A stretch of 18,889 nucleotides of DNA. Origin: Bacillota bacterium (GTDB lineage: Bacteria; Bacillota; Clostridia; Christensenellales; Aristaeellaceae). The notes beneath the pieces are model-generated. The model was not told where the DNA came from and did not search any database. It saw only the letters and a list, made by a program, of their open reading frames with translations. Position 1 is the stretch's first letter; every line of letters begins with the position of its first letter. Positions 12,959 through 18,562 of the stretch are shown in pieces. The DNA is taken from assembly GCA_023460055.1 (NCBI GenBank), contig JAEWRJ010000151.1:1-18889 (forward strand), given 5' to 3'. The translations under genes and the position numbers were made by a program.

Positions 12959-13281
12959 CGCTGCATGTGAGCCTGAGCGTGCGCGGGGCGCTCGGGATGA
13001 GCCGGGAGGAAAAGCGCCGCTTCATGGGAGGTGTGCGGGTGGATGGGCGGCCCGTGCGCACGATTGAGGAACTGGACAAGGCCATGCGTCAGCTGCTGGA
13101 GGAAGGGACGGAGTGCCTGCAGATGAGCGACGAGTGCCAAACCCATGACCCCAAGCTGGGATGCCAATGCATGAAAAAGCCCGGGCATTCGCCGGTCACG
13201 CTGACAATCATGGACGAATCAGCGCCATTTGGCGAAAGGGAAAAAGAGGCACTGGACCGGATGATGGCGGAACGCACATGA
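12955..13281 (+). CDS. Phage protein, unknown function
   Basis: A 108-residue protein with a short N-terminal strand (TLHVSLSVRG), a basic loop, a helix (TIEELDKAMRQLLEEG) and a Cys-rich segment (ECLQMSDECQTHDPKLGCQC, four Cys) that could bind a metal. No family was recognised. ATG at 12955 follows GGAGGGAGAAACGCC and overlaps the preceding stop; the end overlaps the next start by four bases. It is part of the coupled block that continues to 14495. Confidence 0.65.
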   Translation: MTLHVSLSVRGALGMSREEKRRFMGGVRVDGRPVRTIEELDKAMRQLLEEGTECLQMSDECQTHDPKLGCQCMKKPGHSPVTLTIMDESAPFGEREKEALDRMMAERT

Positions 13282-13487
13282 AACGAAGCTATCAACACCA
13301 CCCCACGGCGAAGGATTGCCCGGTTTGCGGGGGAGCGCTGCACCTGGGGCAGCCGTGTGAGGCGTGCGGCTACAGCTGGCAGGCGTGGATCAAGGGTATC
13401 GGAAAGGCTGCCCAGATTCAGACTGTGACATCAAATGTTAAGGCTGATCCTGGAAAAACGAATAGGAAGGAGAAAGAATCATGGTGA
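13278..13487 (+). CDS. Small zinc-ribbon protein
   Basis: A 69-residue protein with a rubredoxin-like zinc ribbon: DCPVCGGALHLGQPCEACGY (C-x2-C-x9-C-x2-C). It is followed by a basic tail ending KTNRKEKESW. Zinc ribbons of this size are usual in phage accessory genes and probably bind nucleic acid or partner proteins. ATG at 13278 overlaps the preceding stop; a longer frame upstream is only an out-of-frame shadow of the previous gene. The 3' end overlaps the next gene by seven bases. Confidence 0.65.
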   Translation: MKRSYQHHPTAKDCPVCGGALHLGQPCEACGYSWQAWIKGIGKAAQIQTVTSNVKADPGKTNRKEKESW

Positions 13488-13981
13488 ACATGACCCGCGA
13501 AGGGAAGTACAGGAAGGGGATCGAGCTGGAGGAGGAAGGGCTGAGCGCGCAGCAGATCGCCGACAGGCTGGGATTTGAGAATGTGCAGGCCTGGTACAGC
13601 GCCAAGCACTACTACAGCAGGCGCAACGCTTCCTGGGCCGCGAAGGGAGAGGCCGCTCCGGAACCCCAGGAAGTCCAGAAAGCGGTGGACACGAAGGCTG
13701 ATCAGAAGCCCGAACCAGCTGCCAAAGGGACACAGGCGGACAAGCAAGCCACTGAAGGGACAGGGGCGGACAGTAAGCCCATCGGCCCGGAACACGGACA
13801 ATCCGCCCTGCCGATGACGATCACGACCGAGGTGCGCGCCGTTGGGCGGGACCTGCGCTACCGGATCAGTGACGGCAGGCTGTCCATCTCCCGCAAGAAT
13901 CATAAGGATAAGCCGCTGATCTTGACGCCGGAGGAATTCCGGCAGATGGTGCGGGAAGCGGCGAGCTTGATGGAGGCCTGA
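13481..13981 (+). CDS. HTH protein with low-complexity linker
   Basis: A 166-residue protein in three parts. First, an N-terminal helix-turn-helix (about 8-48: YRKGIELEEEGLSAQQIADR, then FENVQAWYSAKHYY). Second, an Ala/Lys/Pro/Gln-rich linker (about 55-105), probably disordered. Third, a C-terminal part (about 110-166: MTITTEVRAVGRDLRYRISD, then LTPEEFRQMVREAASLM). The HTH suggests DNA binding; similar three-part proteins occur in Bacillota phages without known roles. ATG at 13481 follows AGGAAGGAGAAAGAATC. Confidence 0.7.
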   Translation: MVNMTREGKYRKGIELEEEGLSAQQIADRLGFENVQAWYSAKHYYSRRNASWAAKGEAAPEPQEVQKAVDTKADQKPEPAAKGTQADKQATEGTGADSKPIGPEHGQSALPMTITTEVRAVGRDLRYRISDGRLSISRKNHKDKPLILTPEEFRQMVREAASLMEA

Positions 13982-13983
13982 CC

Positions 13984-14232
13984 GTGCCCAAGACGCAGAA
14001 GGTGACCAAGAGAAGCCGCTATGTCAGCAAGCATTACGGGGACGATAAAGCGGCCGGGGGCGGCCCGCGCAACTGGGCCGCGGGCCGCGAGAGCCGCCCT
14101 ATTAAAAAGCTGCTGGAGCTGATGTGCAGGAGCGGGGAGAAATCCCGCGGCGGGGCCTGTGAGGGCTGCGTGTCGCGGTGCAGGTTCGGTGAAGAATTTA
14201 TAGCCCGACGGGCGAAGGGAGAGGACATATGA
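13984..14232 (+). CDS. Small basic protein with Cys cluster
   Basis: An 82-residue, strongly basic protein (TQKVTKRSRYVSKHYGDD, then SRPIKKLLELMCRSG) ending with GGACEGCVSRCRFGEEF, three closely spaced cysteines that with the earlier LMCRSG may make a zinc site. GTG at 13984 begins three bases after the previous stop; no strong ribosome site is visible, so it is probably coupled. The end overlaps the next ATG by four bases. Function unknown. Confidence 0.55.
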   Translation: MPKTQKVTKRSRYVSKHYGDDKAAGGGPRNWAAGRESRPIKKLLELMCRSGEKSRGGACEGCVSRCRFGEEFIARRAKGEDI

Positions 14233-14495
14233 ACGGCAGGCAGCGCGTAAATGAGGAGACGGTGATCGGGGCAGCGTACAGGGAAAAGGTCAGCCGGGGG
14301 ATCATGGACGCCCGGATGCAGCGGTGCGGGAGCGAGGAAGAGAAGATCGTCGAGCTGTACCGCCAGGGCTTCGCCCACAGCGATATTGCCAACCGGGGCT
14401 GGGACCTGGAAACGGTGCGGCGGGTGATCGGCGGGGCAACGGCCGCGGATGAGGCGCTGTATCAACGGCATTGCGAGGGGAGGAGCAATAAGTAA
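14229..14495 (+). CDS. Small HTH-like phage protein
   Basis: An 88-residue protein whose centre (EEEKIVELYRQGFAHSDIAN, then WDLETVRRVIGG) has the spacing of a helix-turn-helix. It may bind DNA. ATG at 14229 follows AGGGAGAGGACAT and overlaps the preceding stop. It closes the long coupled block; its stop TAA (14493-14495) lies at the boundary with element copy 7, whose first heptamer starts at 14494. Confidence 0.6.
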   Translation: MNGRQRVNEETVIGAAYREKVSRGIMDARMQRCGSEEEKIVELYRQGFAHSDIANRGWDLETVRRVIGGATAADEALYQRHCEGRSNK

Positions 14496-14683
14496 TGCTA
14501 AATGATGAATGCGGAATGCCAAATGGCGAAGCGCAGGCAAAGCCTGCGGGAAGAGCTCCCTACGGTCGCGCGAAGCGCGGCCTTCGGCCACGGGAAGCAA
14601 TGGGAGAAAGACCGGGCCCCTATCGCTTCCCCACTGCTTCACCCATTGTTTTCCAGGCATTCCGCATTTGCGACTGAAAGGAG
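14494..14683 (-). repeat. Dispersed element copy 7 (long form, inverted core)
   Basis: Heptamers AATGCTA, AATGATG, AATGCGG, AATGCCA are followed by the same outer hairpin GCGCAGGC-AAA-GCCTGCG as copy 5. The inner core then reads as the reverse complement of copy 5: GGAAGAGCTCCCT, GGTCGCGCGAAGCGCGGCC, CACGGGAAGCAATGGGAG, CCCCTATCGCTTCCCCA. Inverted heptamers CATTCCG and CATTTGC close it. GCGACTGAAAGGAG (14670-14683) is the ribosome site of the gene at 14689. Confidence 0.88.
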
Positions 14684-14688
14684 CATAA

Positions 14689-15408
14689 ATGATCACGTTG
14701 ACAAAAATGAAGCCGATCACGCTGAGTGACTGTGATGTGCGGGCGGTGCTGGAGGGGAAAAAGAAGGCGCATGTGGTGCCGGTCAATCCCCAGCCGCCGG
14801 AGGGGGCGAACTTCCTCTCCCTGAGCGATGATATGTCTATCATCAGGACGGACCGGCGGGGGATGGAACGCGATCAGCACGCGGAGGGGCTGTACGCGAC
14901 CTTTGAGCATGAAGGATGGCCTGAGTTTCCGGTATTCAGGGCACCGTATCAGCCGGGAGATGTGCTGTATGTGCGGGAGAGCTGGTACCTGTGGTACGGG
15001 AACGAGTACCTGTACGGCGCGGACGACCAGGATGTGAACGTCGGAAAACTGAGACGCCGGGCAAGTGAGGATCCGCTGAACAAATGGAGATCCCCTGTGA
15101 CAATGCCCAAAGATGCGGCAAGGCTGTTCTTCAAAGTCATGGATGTGAAGGTAATGCGGCTGCGTGATCTGAGCGTTCAGGAGGCTGTGGACTGCGGGAT
15201 TGAGCTGAGCGGGCAGTACGCGAAGGAGTCCCGGGAAGCCGGAATAACCCGCCCTTTCCTGCCGAAAATAGCCTTTATGAAGCGGTGGAATGATGGTTAT
15301 GGAAAGCGCCGGGGTCTTGATGTCCAAAGCGATCCATGGGTGTGGCTGATCAGGTGCGCCACTGGGAACAAATGCGCAATGAAAGGAACGGGCAATGATG
15401 AGGGGTAA
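14689..15408 (+). CDS. ASCH-domain phage protein
   Basis: A 239-residue protein of the large phage ASCH type. Recognisable segments are an N-terminal KPITLSDCDVRAVLEGKK, PQPPEG, PYQPGDVLYVRESWYLW, then WRSPVTMPKDAARLFFKVMD, VKVMRLRDLSVQEAVDCGIE and DPWVWLIRC. ASCH folds belong to the PUA-like group and bind RNA or modified nucleosides. In typical relatives the segment after the first helix reads like GRKTQTRRVVKP; here it is GKKKAHVVPVNPQP, so the usual Thr/Arg residues are missing and activity may be altered. The C-terminal tail (TGNKCAMKGTGNDEG) is not family-like. ATG at 14689 follows the AAAGGAG of element copy 7; the 3' end overlaps the next gene by 14 bases. Confidence 0.8.
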   Translation: MITLTKMKPITLSDCDVRAVLEGKKKAHVVPVNPQPPEGANFLSLSDDMSIIRTDRRGMERDQHAEGLYATFEHEGWPEFPVFRAPYQPGDVLYVRESWYLWYGNEYLYGADDQDVNVGKLRRRASEDPLNKWRSPVTMPKDAARLFFKVMDVKVMRLRDLSVQEAVDCGIELSGQYAKESREAGITRPFLPKIAFMKRWNDGYGKRRGLDVQSDPWVWLIRCATGNKCAMKGTGNDEG

Positions 15409-15640
15409 AGAGGATAAGGTGATCGGCAAGTTCAGCTACAACGGAGTGGGGTATGTCAGGGTGGAGAACCCGGCGGAGGAGCTGAGGGCGATGCGCTGCG
15501 CCCGCTGCGGAAAACGCGCCTGGAAGTATGAAGACAGCCATATTTACGAGGCGAAGGCGCAGGGGAAGTACCTGTGCTGCGACTGCGGCGATTTCTGCGC
15601 CGCGATGATCAGAGCGAAGAGGGGGCTGGGGTTAGGATGA
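15395..15640 (+). CDS. Small zinc-ribbon protein
   Basis: An 81-residue protein with CARCGKRAW near residue 35 and LCCDCGDFC near residue 60, a plausible zinc ribbon, preceded by a beta-like segment (VIGKFSYNGVGYVRVENP). ATG at 15395 (or 15398) lies after AAAGGAACGGGCA, within the end of the ASCH gene. Its stop overlaps the next ATG. Function unknown. Confidence 0.62.
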   Translation: MMRGKEDKVIGKFSYNGVGYVRVENPAEELRAMRCARCGKRAWKYEDSHIYEAKAQGKYLCCDCGDFCAAMIRAKRGLGLG

Positions 15641-15852
15641 ATGGAGCAGTGCGGGTTGGAGTTGATGAAGGCGGGACCCCTTATGTGATGGCCAGGTGGG
15701 CGGTGATGGGGGTGTGGAAGGGCAGCGCGGAGCTGAGGGGAGCGCAAACGCTGGCGGGGTGCCTGATCCAGGCGGGCCGGATGCTGCGGCGCGGCGCGCG
15801 GCGGATCAGGATCTACAAGAGCGGCAAGAAGGGCCGCATCATTCAGACCTGA
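15637..15852 (+). CDS. Small basic phage protein, unknown function
   Basis: A 71-residue protein beginning MNGAVRVGVDEGGTPYVMAR, with a basic C-terminal half (RMLRRGARRIRIYKSGKKGR). It shares the ATGA overlap with the preceding gene; GGTTAGG provides only a weak ribosome site, so coupling is likely. No domain was recognised. Confidence 0.55.
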   Translation: MNGAVRVGVDEGGTPYVMARWAVMGVWKGSAELRGAQTLAGCLIQAGRMLRRGARRIRIYKSGKKGRIIQT

Positions 15853-15862
15853 GGAGGATGCC

Positions 15863-16099
15863 ATGACGATAGAGCAGGCGACAAAGCAGATGAAAGAGGC
15901 CTTCGCCGCGCAGATGGAGGACCTGATGAAGCTGAGCGGGCTGAACGGCAACCAGCTGGCTATCCGGCTTCACTGTGACCCGAGCGTGGTGTGGGCGTGG
16001 CGGCACGGAGAACGCTTTCCCAGCGGCCCGAGCCTGCTGGCCCTGGCGGATGAGCTGGGCGTGACGGTGGAGCTGCTGGCGGCGGGAAAAGAATGCTGA
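15863..16099 (+). CDS. XRE-family HTH protein
   Basis: A 78-residue single-domain XRE/Cro regulator. Helices run over MTIEQATKQMKEAFAAQMED, the HTH unit is NGNQLAIRLHCDPSVVWAWR, and the closing segment is SLLALADELGVTVELL. It is a second small DNA-binding repressor-like protein besides the switch pair, located just before the late regulator, so a role in timing early or late transcription is plausible. ATG at 15863 follows TGAGGAGGATGCC. The final residues KEC and the stop TGA (16097-16099) are supplied by element copy 8. Confidence 0.85.
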   Translation: MTIEQATKQMKEAFAAQMEDLMKLSGLNGNQLAIRLHCDPSVVWAWRHGERFPSGPSLLALADELGVTVELLAAGKEC

Positions 16100-16266
16100 A
16101 TGCGGAATGCTGAATGCGCAATGACGGGGAAGCGGTTGGGAAGCGATGGGGGTTTAGGCCTTGTTCCCATTGCTTCACGTGGCCGCAGGCCACACTTCGC
16201 GCGACCGAAGGGAACTCTTCCCGCAGGCGCAGCCTGCACTTTGCCATTACGACCGGCTGAAAGGAG
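16092..16266 (+). repeat. Dispersed element copy 8 (long form)
   Basis: Heptamers AATGCTG, AATGCGG, AATGCTG, AATGCGC (16092-16119), then AATGACGGGGAAGCG. The left outer hairpin seen in copy 5 is missing. The inner core reads in the same direction as copy 5 (CCCATTGCTTCACGTGGCC, GCAGGCCACACTTCGCGCGACC, GGGAACTCTTCCC), followed by GCAGGC-GCA-GCCTGC. The right arm is reduced to CCATTACGACCGG before CTGAAAGGAG, the ribosome site for the gene at 16274. Confidence 0.85.
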
Positions 16267-16273
16267 AACTGAC

Positions 16274-16759
16274 ATGAGCGAACAAACGGCGATCAGGATC
16301 AAGAACAAGGACATCCCGAGGCTGAGGGAGATCCTGCCGCTGATGCAGGAGATCAGCGCGCTGGAGAGCCGGAGGGGCTGGCAGCGGGACAGGATGGAGT
16401 TTATTACCCAGCGCATCAGCGACATGCCCAGAGGCGGCGGAGAACCCTGCGGGCTGGACGCCGCCTGTGCTGAGATGCTGGAGGCGGACGAACGGCAGTA
16501 TGAGGGCGTGCGCCGGTACAGCCGGGAGCTCAAGGAGCTGGAAAAGATCATTAACAGCGTGACCAGCCCCTTCATGCGCAGCTTTGTGCTGCTGTTTTAT
16601 GTGGAGGATCTGCCGCCCAAGAAGGTGAAAAGTGAGCTGAATATGACCGAGCGGGGTTTTCGCAACGCCAGGGCCGCGGTGGAGCAGGCACCCTGCATGG
16701 CGGAGGTGAAGTGGCGTGACAAGTTCGTGCTGGAGGACGGGAATGAGGGCAGGATATAG
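16274..16759 (+). CDS. Sigma-like late transcription regulator (ArpU/DUF1492-type)
   Basis: A 161-residue protein with a coiled helical N-terminal half (PRLREILPLMQEISALES, then ELKELEKIINSVTS). Its C-terminal half resembles sigma-70 region 4: SFVLLFYVEDLPPKKVKSEL then NMTERGFRNARAAVEQA, a helix-turn-helix. This architecture and position, last gene before the packaging genes, match the ArpU/DUF1492/RinA-type regulators that activate late operons in phages of Bacillota. ATG at 16274 follows AAAGGAG. Immediately downstream lie a promoter containing a dyad and then a terminator, the likely target region. DNA binding is well supported; whether it activates or antiterminates is not decided by the sequence. 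Confidence 0.78.
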   Translation: MSEQTAIRIKNKDIPRLREILPLMQEISALESRRGWQRDRMEFITQRISDMPRGGGEPCGLDAACAEMLEADERQYEGVRRYSRELKELEKIINSVTSPFMRSFVLLFYVEDLPPKKVKSELNMTERGFRNARAAVEQAPCMAEVKWRDKFVLEDGNEGRI

Positions 16760-16789
16760 GCAGAAAACCATATCGGAGCGGAAACTGTC

Positions 16790-16818
16790 TTGATTGTCAG
16801 GGCTTGACAAGGTATGAT
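16790..16818 (+). promoter_or_regulatory. Probable late promoter
   Basis: TTGATT (16790-16795), a spacer of exactly 17 bases and TATGAT (16813-16818); transcription would start near 16825. The -35 box is only a partial match, as expected for an activator-dependent promoter. It lies between the sigma-like regulator and the first packaging/structural genes. The full consensus TTGACA at 16804-16809 has no properly spaced -10 box and instead forms part of a dyad. Confidence 0.6.
16794..16810. promoter_or_regulatory. Dyad operator within the late promoter spacer
   Basis: TTGTCA (16794-16799) and TGACAA (16805-16810) are perfect inverted repeats around GGGCT, placed between the -35 and -10 boxes. 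A dimeric regulator bound here would directly control the late promoter; the ArpU-like protein encoded just upstream is the natural candidate (inference). Confidence 0.5.
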
Positions 16819-16834
16819 GTTAGCATGAAATCGG

Positions 16835-16866
16835 TATAAAAAGCCCTCCATTGGGGGCTTTTTATA
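16835..16866. terminator. Strong bidirectional terminator just after the late promoter
   Basis: TATAAAAAGCCC (16835-16846) pairs perfectly with GGGCTTTTTATA (16855-16866); CC/GG inside the loop extends the stem. The five T residues make it a good intrinsic terminator in both directions. It ends early read-through but also lies only about 10-40 bases past the predicted late start site, so late transcripts must pass it. Confidence 0.8.
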
Positions 16867-16966
16867 AATGCGTAATGCGTAATGCTGAATGTCGCGCTTC
16901 GGCGCGGGCTTTCCCCGTCATTTAGCATTTAGCATTCAGCATTCAGCATTTCCGACCATAGGGAGG
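16867..16966 (-). repeat. Dispersed element copy 9 (short form, inverted core)
   Basis: Heptamers AATGCGT, AATGCGT, AATGCTG (16867-16887). The core TCGCGCTTCGGCGCGGGC then TTTCCCCGTCATT is the reverse complement of the short core of copies 2 and 4. Right heptamers are CATTTAG, CATTTAG, CATTCAG, CATTCAG (16919-16946). TTTCCGACCATAGGGAGG is the ribosome site of the gene at 16975. Confidence 0.85.
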
Positions 16967-16974
16967 ATGCCTGT

Positions 16975-17625
16975 ATGCAACGAGGACCCGTGATGCTTCA
17001 TGTGGATATCAGCCAGTTGAGCGGGACCATTGAACGCATGCGGGCTGTGCATACCAAGAATCAGTTTGAACGGCTGATGTACCGGGCTTTCAAACGCACG
17101 GGATCGCGCATGAGGACCATCCTCAAAAAGGAACTGCCGCCTGATTATCACGCGGGTACATCCTGGATCGGGGCTCAAGTGGGGGAACCCCGCACCGCCA
17201 TGGGCGCTCAGGTGAGCTGCAGCATACCGGTTGACGGCGCGCGCGGAAAGATCGGCGCCGGGGGCGCTTACAAGGCGTCGGCCAGCGCCGGGGGAAGCCG
17301 CATCACGACAGGCTACTCCGGCCGCAAGGGCAAGCGGACACGCAGGGCCTATAAGGTAAATGCCAGCGTTGTCAAAAGCGGCGCCTCCGCGCTGCCCAAT
17401 AACGGGCAGGCTGTGCATTTTATGGTATTCAAGGGGCTCAAGCGCGGGCGCGTATTTGCCAGGCTGCCGGGTGAGGGCAACCGCATCCGCCCGGCTGTCG
17501 GCATTGGCGTGCCGCAGATGCCCACCACCAGGAGCCGGGAAGCCGTGCAGGAGGGGATCGCCAAGACCCTGCAGGAACGCATCGAGCACGAGCACGCGGC
17601 CATTATACAGGGGTGGGCGAAGTAG
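16975..17625 (+). CDS. Prophage minor tail protein Z-like
   Basis: A 216-residue protein matching the minor tail protein Z family (lambda GpZ-related, PF06763). It has MLHVDISQLSGTIERMRAV, QFERLMYRAFKRTGSRMRTI, LPPDYHAGTSWIGAQVGEPR, a glycine-rich middle (GKIGAGGAYKASASAGG), then RRAYKVNASVVKSGASALP, VGIGVPQMPTTRS and the C-terminal RIEHEHAAII. GpZ acts at the tail-head joining end of the tail. Length is near the family norm. In lambda-type genomes Z follows the head genes; here it precedes the terminase genes, which is unusual and may mark a rearranged or foreign cassette, as it is flanked by element copies 9 and 10. ATG at 16975 has GGGAGG eight bases upstream. Confidence 0.82.
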   Translation: MQRGPVMLHVDISQLSGTIERMRAVHTKNQFERLMYRAFKRTGSRMRTILKKELPPDYHAGTSWIGAQVGEPRTAMGAQVSCSIPVDGARGKIGAGGAYKASASAGGSRITTGYSGRKGKRTRRAYKVNASVVKSGASALPNNGQAVHFMVFKGLKRGRVFARLPGEGNRIRPAVGIGVPQMPTTRSREAVQEGIAKTLQERIEHEHAAIIQGWAK

Positions 17626-17636
17626 CCCTGCGGGCT

Positions 17637-17831
17637 AATGCGGAATGCGGAATGCGAAATGCGGAATGACGGGGAAGCGCGAGCTGTGCCCGCGTAAAGC
17701 GATGGGGAAGCGATAGGGGTTCCGGTCTTGCTCCCATTGCTTCCCGTTGCCGCAGGCCACGCTTTGCGCGACCGAAGGGAGCTCTTCCCGCAGGTTTTGC
17801 CTGCGCTTCGCTTTTTCCGACCAAAGGGAGG
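17637..17831 (+). repeat. Dispersed element copy 10 (long form)
   Basis: A short GCCCTGCGGGC hairpin precedes heptamers AATGCGG, AATGCGG, AATGCGA, AATGCGG (17637-17664) and AATGACGGGGAAGCGC. The inner core reads as in copy 5 (TAAAGCGATGGGGAAGCGAT, CCCATTGCTTCCCGTTGCCG, GCGACCGAAGGGAGCTCTTC). It is followed by the hairpin GCAGG-TTTT-CCTGC. The heptamer right arm is lost; TTTTTCCGACCAAAGGGAGG remains and is the ribosome site of the gene at 17837. Confidence 0.88.
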
Positions 17832-17836
17832 AAGTT

Positions 17837-18364
17837 GTGGGTATCAGTCTGACAAAAAAAGAACTGGCGGAGGCGGCGGGGTATTCCTACCGCCATTTAC
17901 ATAACGTTGATCTGAACCTGCCTGAGGGGGCGAAGCTGTTTGTGGAGGGAGAGGGCAAAAAATTTGACCTGTCCGTTTTTATACAGCACTGGGTGGACTA
18001 TTGCACGCAAAATGTATCAGAGGCCGAGCGGGGTCTGGATGAGGTGCGCGCTTCCCATGAGGCCGTGAAAATGCGCAAAACAGAGATGGAGGTCGGCCGG
18101 ATGGAGGGCCGCCTGGTGGATGTGGTGTCTGTGCGCAGGCTGTGGCAGCACATTGCAGGCACCGTGATGCAAAGCATGATCCACCTGCCCGCCAAGCTGG
18201 CCCCGATGCTGGTGATGCTGCCCAGCGCCGAGAAGATAGCCGATGTGATCGACAAGGAAGTGCGGCATGTGCTTGACATGCTGGCCGATACGCCCCTGCC
18301 CGAGGGAGGGGAAGGCCAGGAGGAGGATGAAGAAGCGGACGCGGCAGCGGCCGAGAATGCGTAA
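17837..18364 (+). CDS. Terminase small subunit (Nu1-like)
   Basis: A 175-residue DNA-packaging recognition subunit. The N-terminal winged HTH (SLTKKELAEAAGYSYRHLHN, about 3-45) is followed by a helical region typical of Nu1-type proteins (VRASHEAVKMRKTEMEVGRM, EGRLVDVVSVRRLWQHIAGT, then IHLPAKLAPML). A very acidic C-terminal tail (EGGEGQEEDEEADAAAAENA) probably contacts the large subunit or is disordered. The start is GTG at 17837, five bases after AAAGGGAGG. The large subunit follows after element copy 11. The last codons (GAGAATGCGTAA) and the stop are contributed by that element. In lambda the cos site lies just upstream of this gene; I could not recognise one here. Confidence 0.85.
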   Translation: MGISLTKKELAEAAGYSYRHLHNVDLNLPEGAKLFVEGEGKKFDLSVFIQHWVDYCTQNVSEAERGLDEVRASHEAVKMRKTEMEVGRMEGRLVDVVSVRRLWQHIAGTVMQSMIHLPAKLAPMLVMLPSAEKIADVIDKEVRHVLDMLADTPLPEGGEGQEEDEEADAAAAENA

Positions 18365-18535
18365 TAGCGAAGCGCAGGCATAGCCTGCGGGAAGAGCTCC
18401 CTGCGGTCGCGCGAAGCGTGGCCTGCGTCCACGGGAAGCGGTGGGAATAAGACCGGAGCCCCTATCGCTTCCCTATTGCTTCCCTATTGCTTCCCTACCG
18501 CTTCCCGCAGGCCCCGCCTGCGCTTCGCCATTTGG
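18356..18535 (-). repeat. Dispersed element copy 11 (long form, inverted core)
   Basis: AATGCGT then AATAGCGAAGCGCAGGC-ATA-GCCTGCGG, and the inner core reading as in copy 7 (GAAGAGCTCCCTGCGGTCGC, GCGAAGCGTGGCCTGCG, CACGGGAAGCGGTGGGA, GCCCCTATCGCTTCCC). A local expansion follows in which TTGCTTCCCTA is tandemly repeated (18476-18498). The far hairpin is GCAGGC-CCC-GCCTGC. It ends CGCTTCGCCATTTGGC. It fills the gap between the two terminase genes. Confidence 0.85.
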
Positions 18536-18562
18536 CAGTGATTATTTGGCGAGGGGAAAGCG

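Noticed and set aside
14495..14729. Open frames inside element copy 7 encoding peptides such as EAQAKPAGRAPYGRAKRG and SLREELPTVARSAAFGHG; similar peptides on the opposite strand of copies 5, 8 and 10
   Set aside because: Several frames of the same element are open at once because the core is GC-rich and poor in stops. None has a consistent start codon with ribosome site, so conservation of the peptides follows from DNA conservation.
16804..16809. Perfect TTGACA as the -35 of the late promoter
   Set aside because: No acceptable -10 box lies 16-18 bases downstream. The hexamer is better explained as half of the dyad, and TTGATT at 16790 pairs with TATGAT at 17 bases.
17625..17837. cos site between the Z-like gene and the small terminase
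   Set aside because: The gap is almost entirely element copy 10, and I see no pattern that would identify a cos or pac site.
4934..18535. CRISPR array suggested by many repeated units
   Set aside because: The repeats are spread over 13 kb between genes, with heptamer tandem units and inverted arms. There are no regular spacers and no cas genes.
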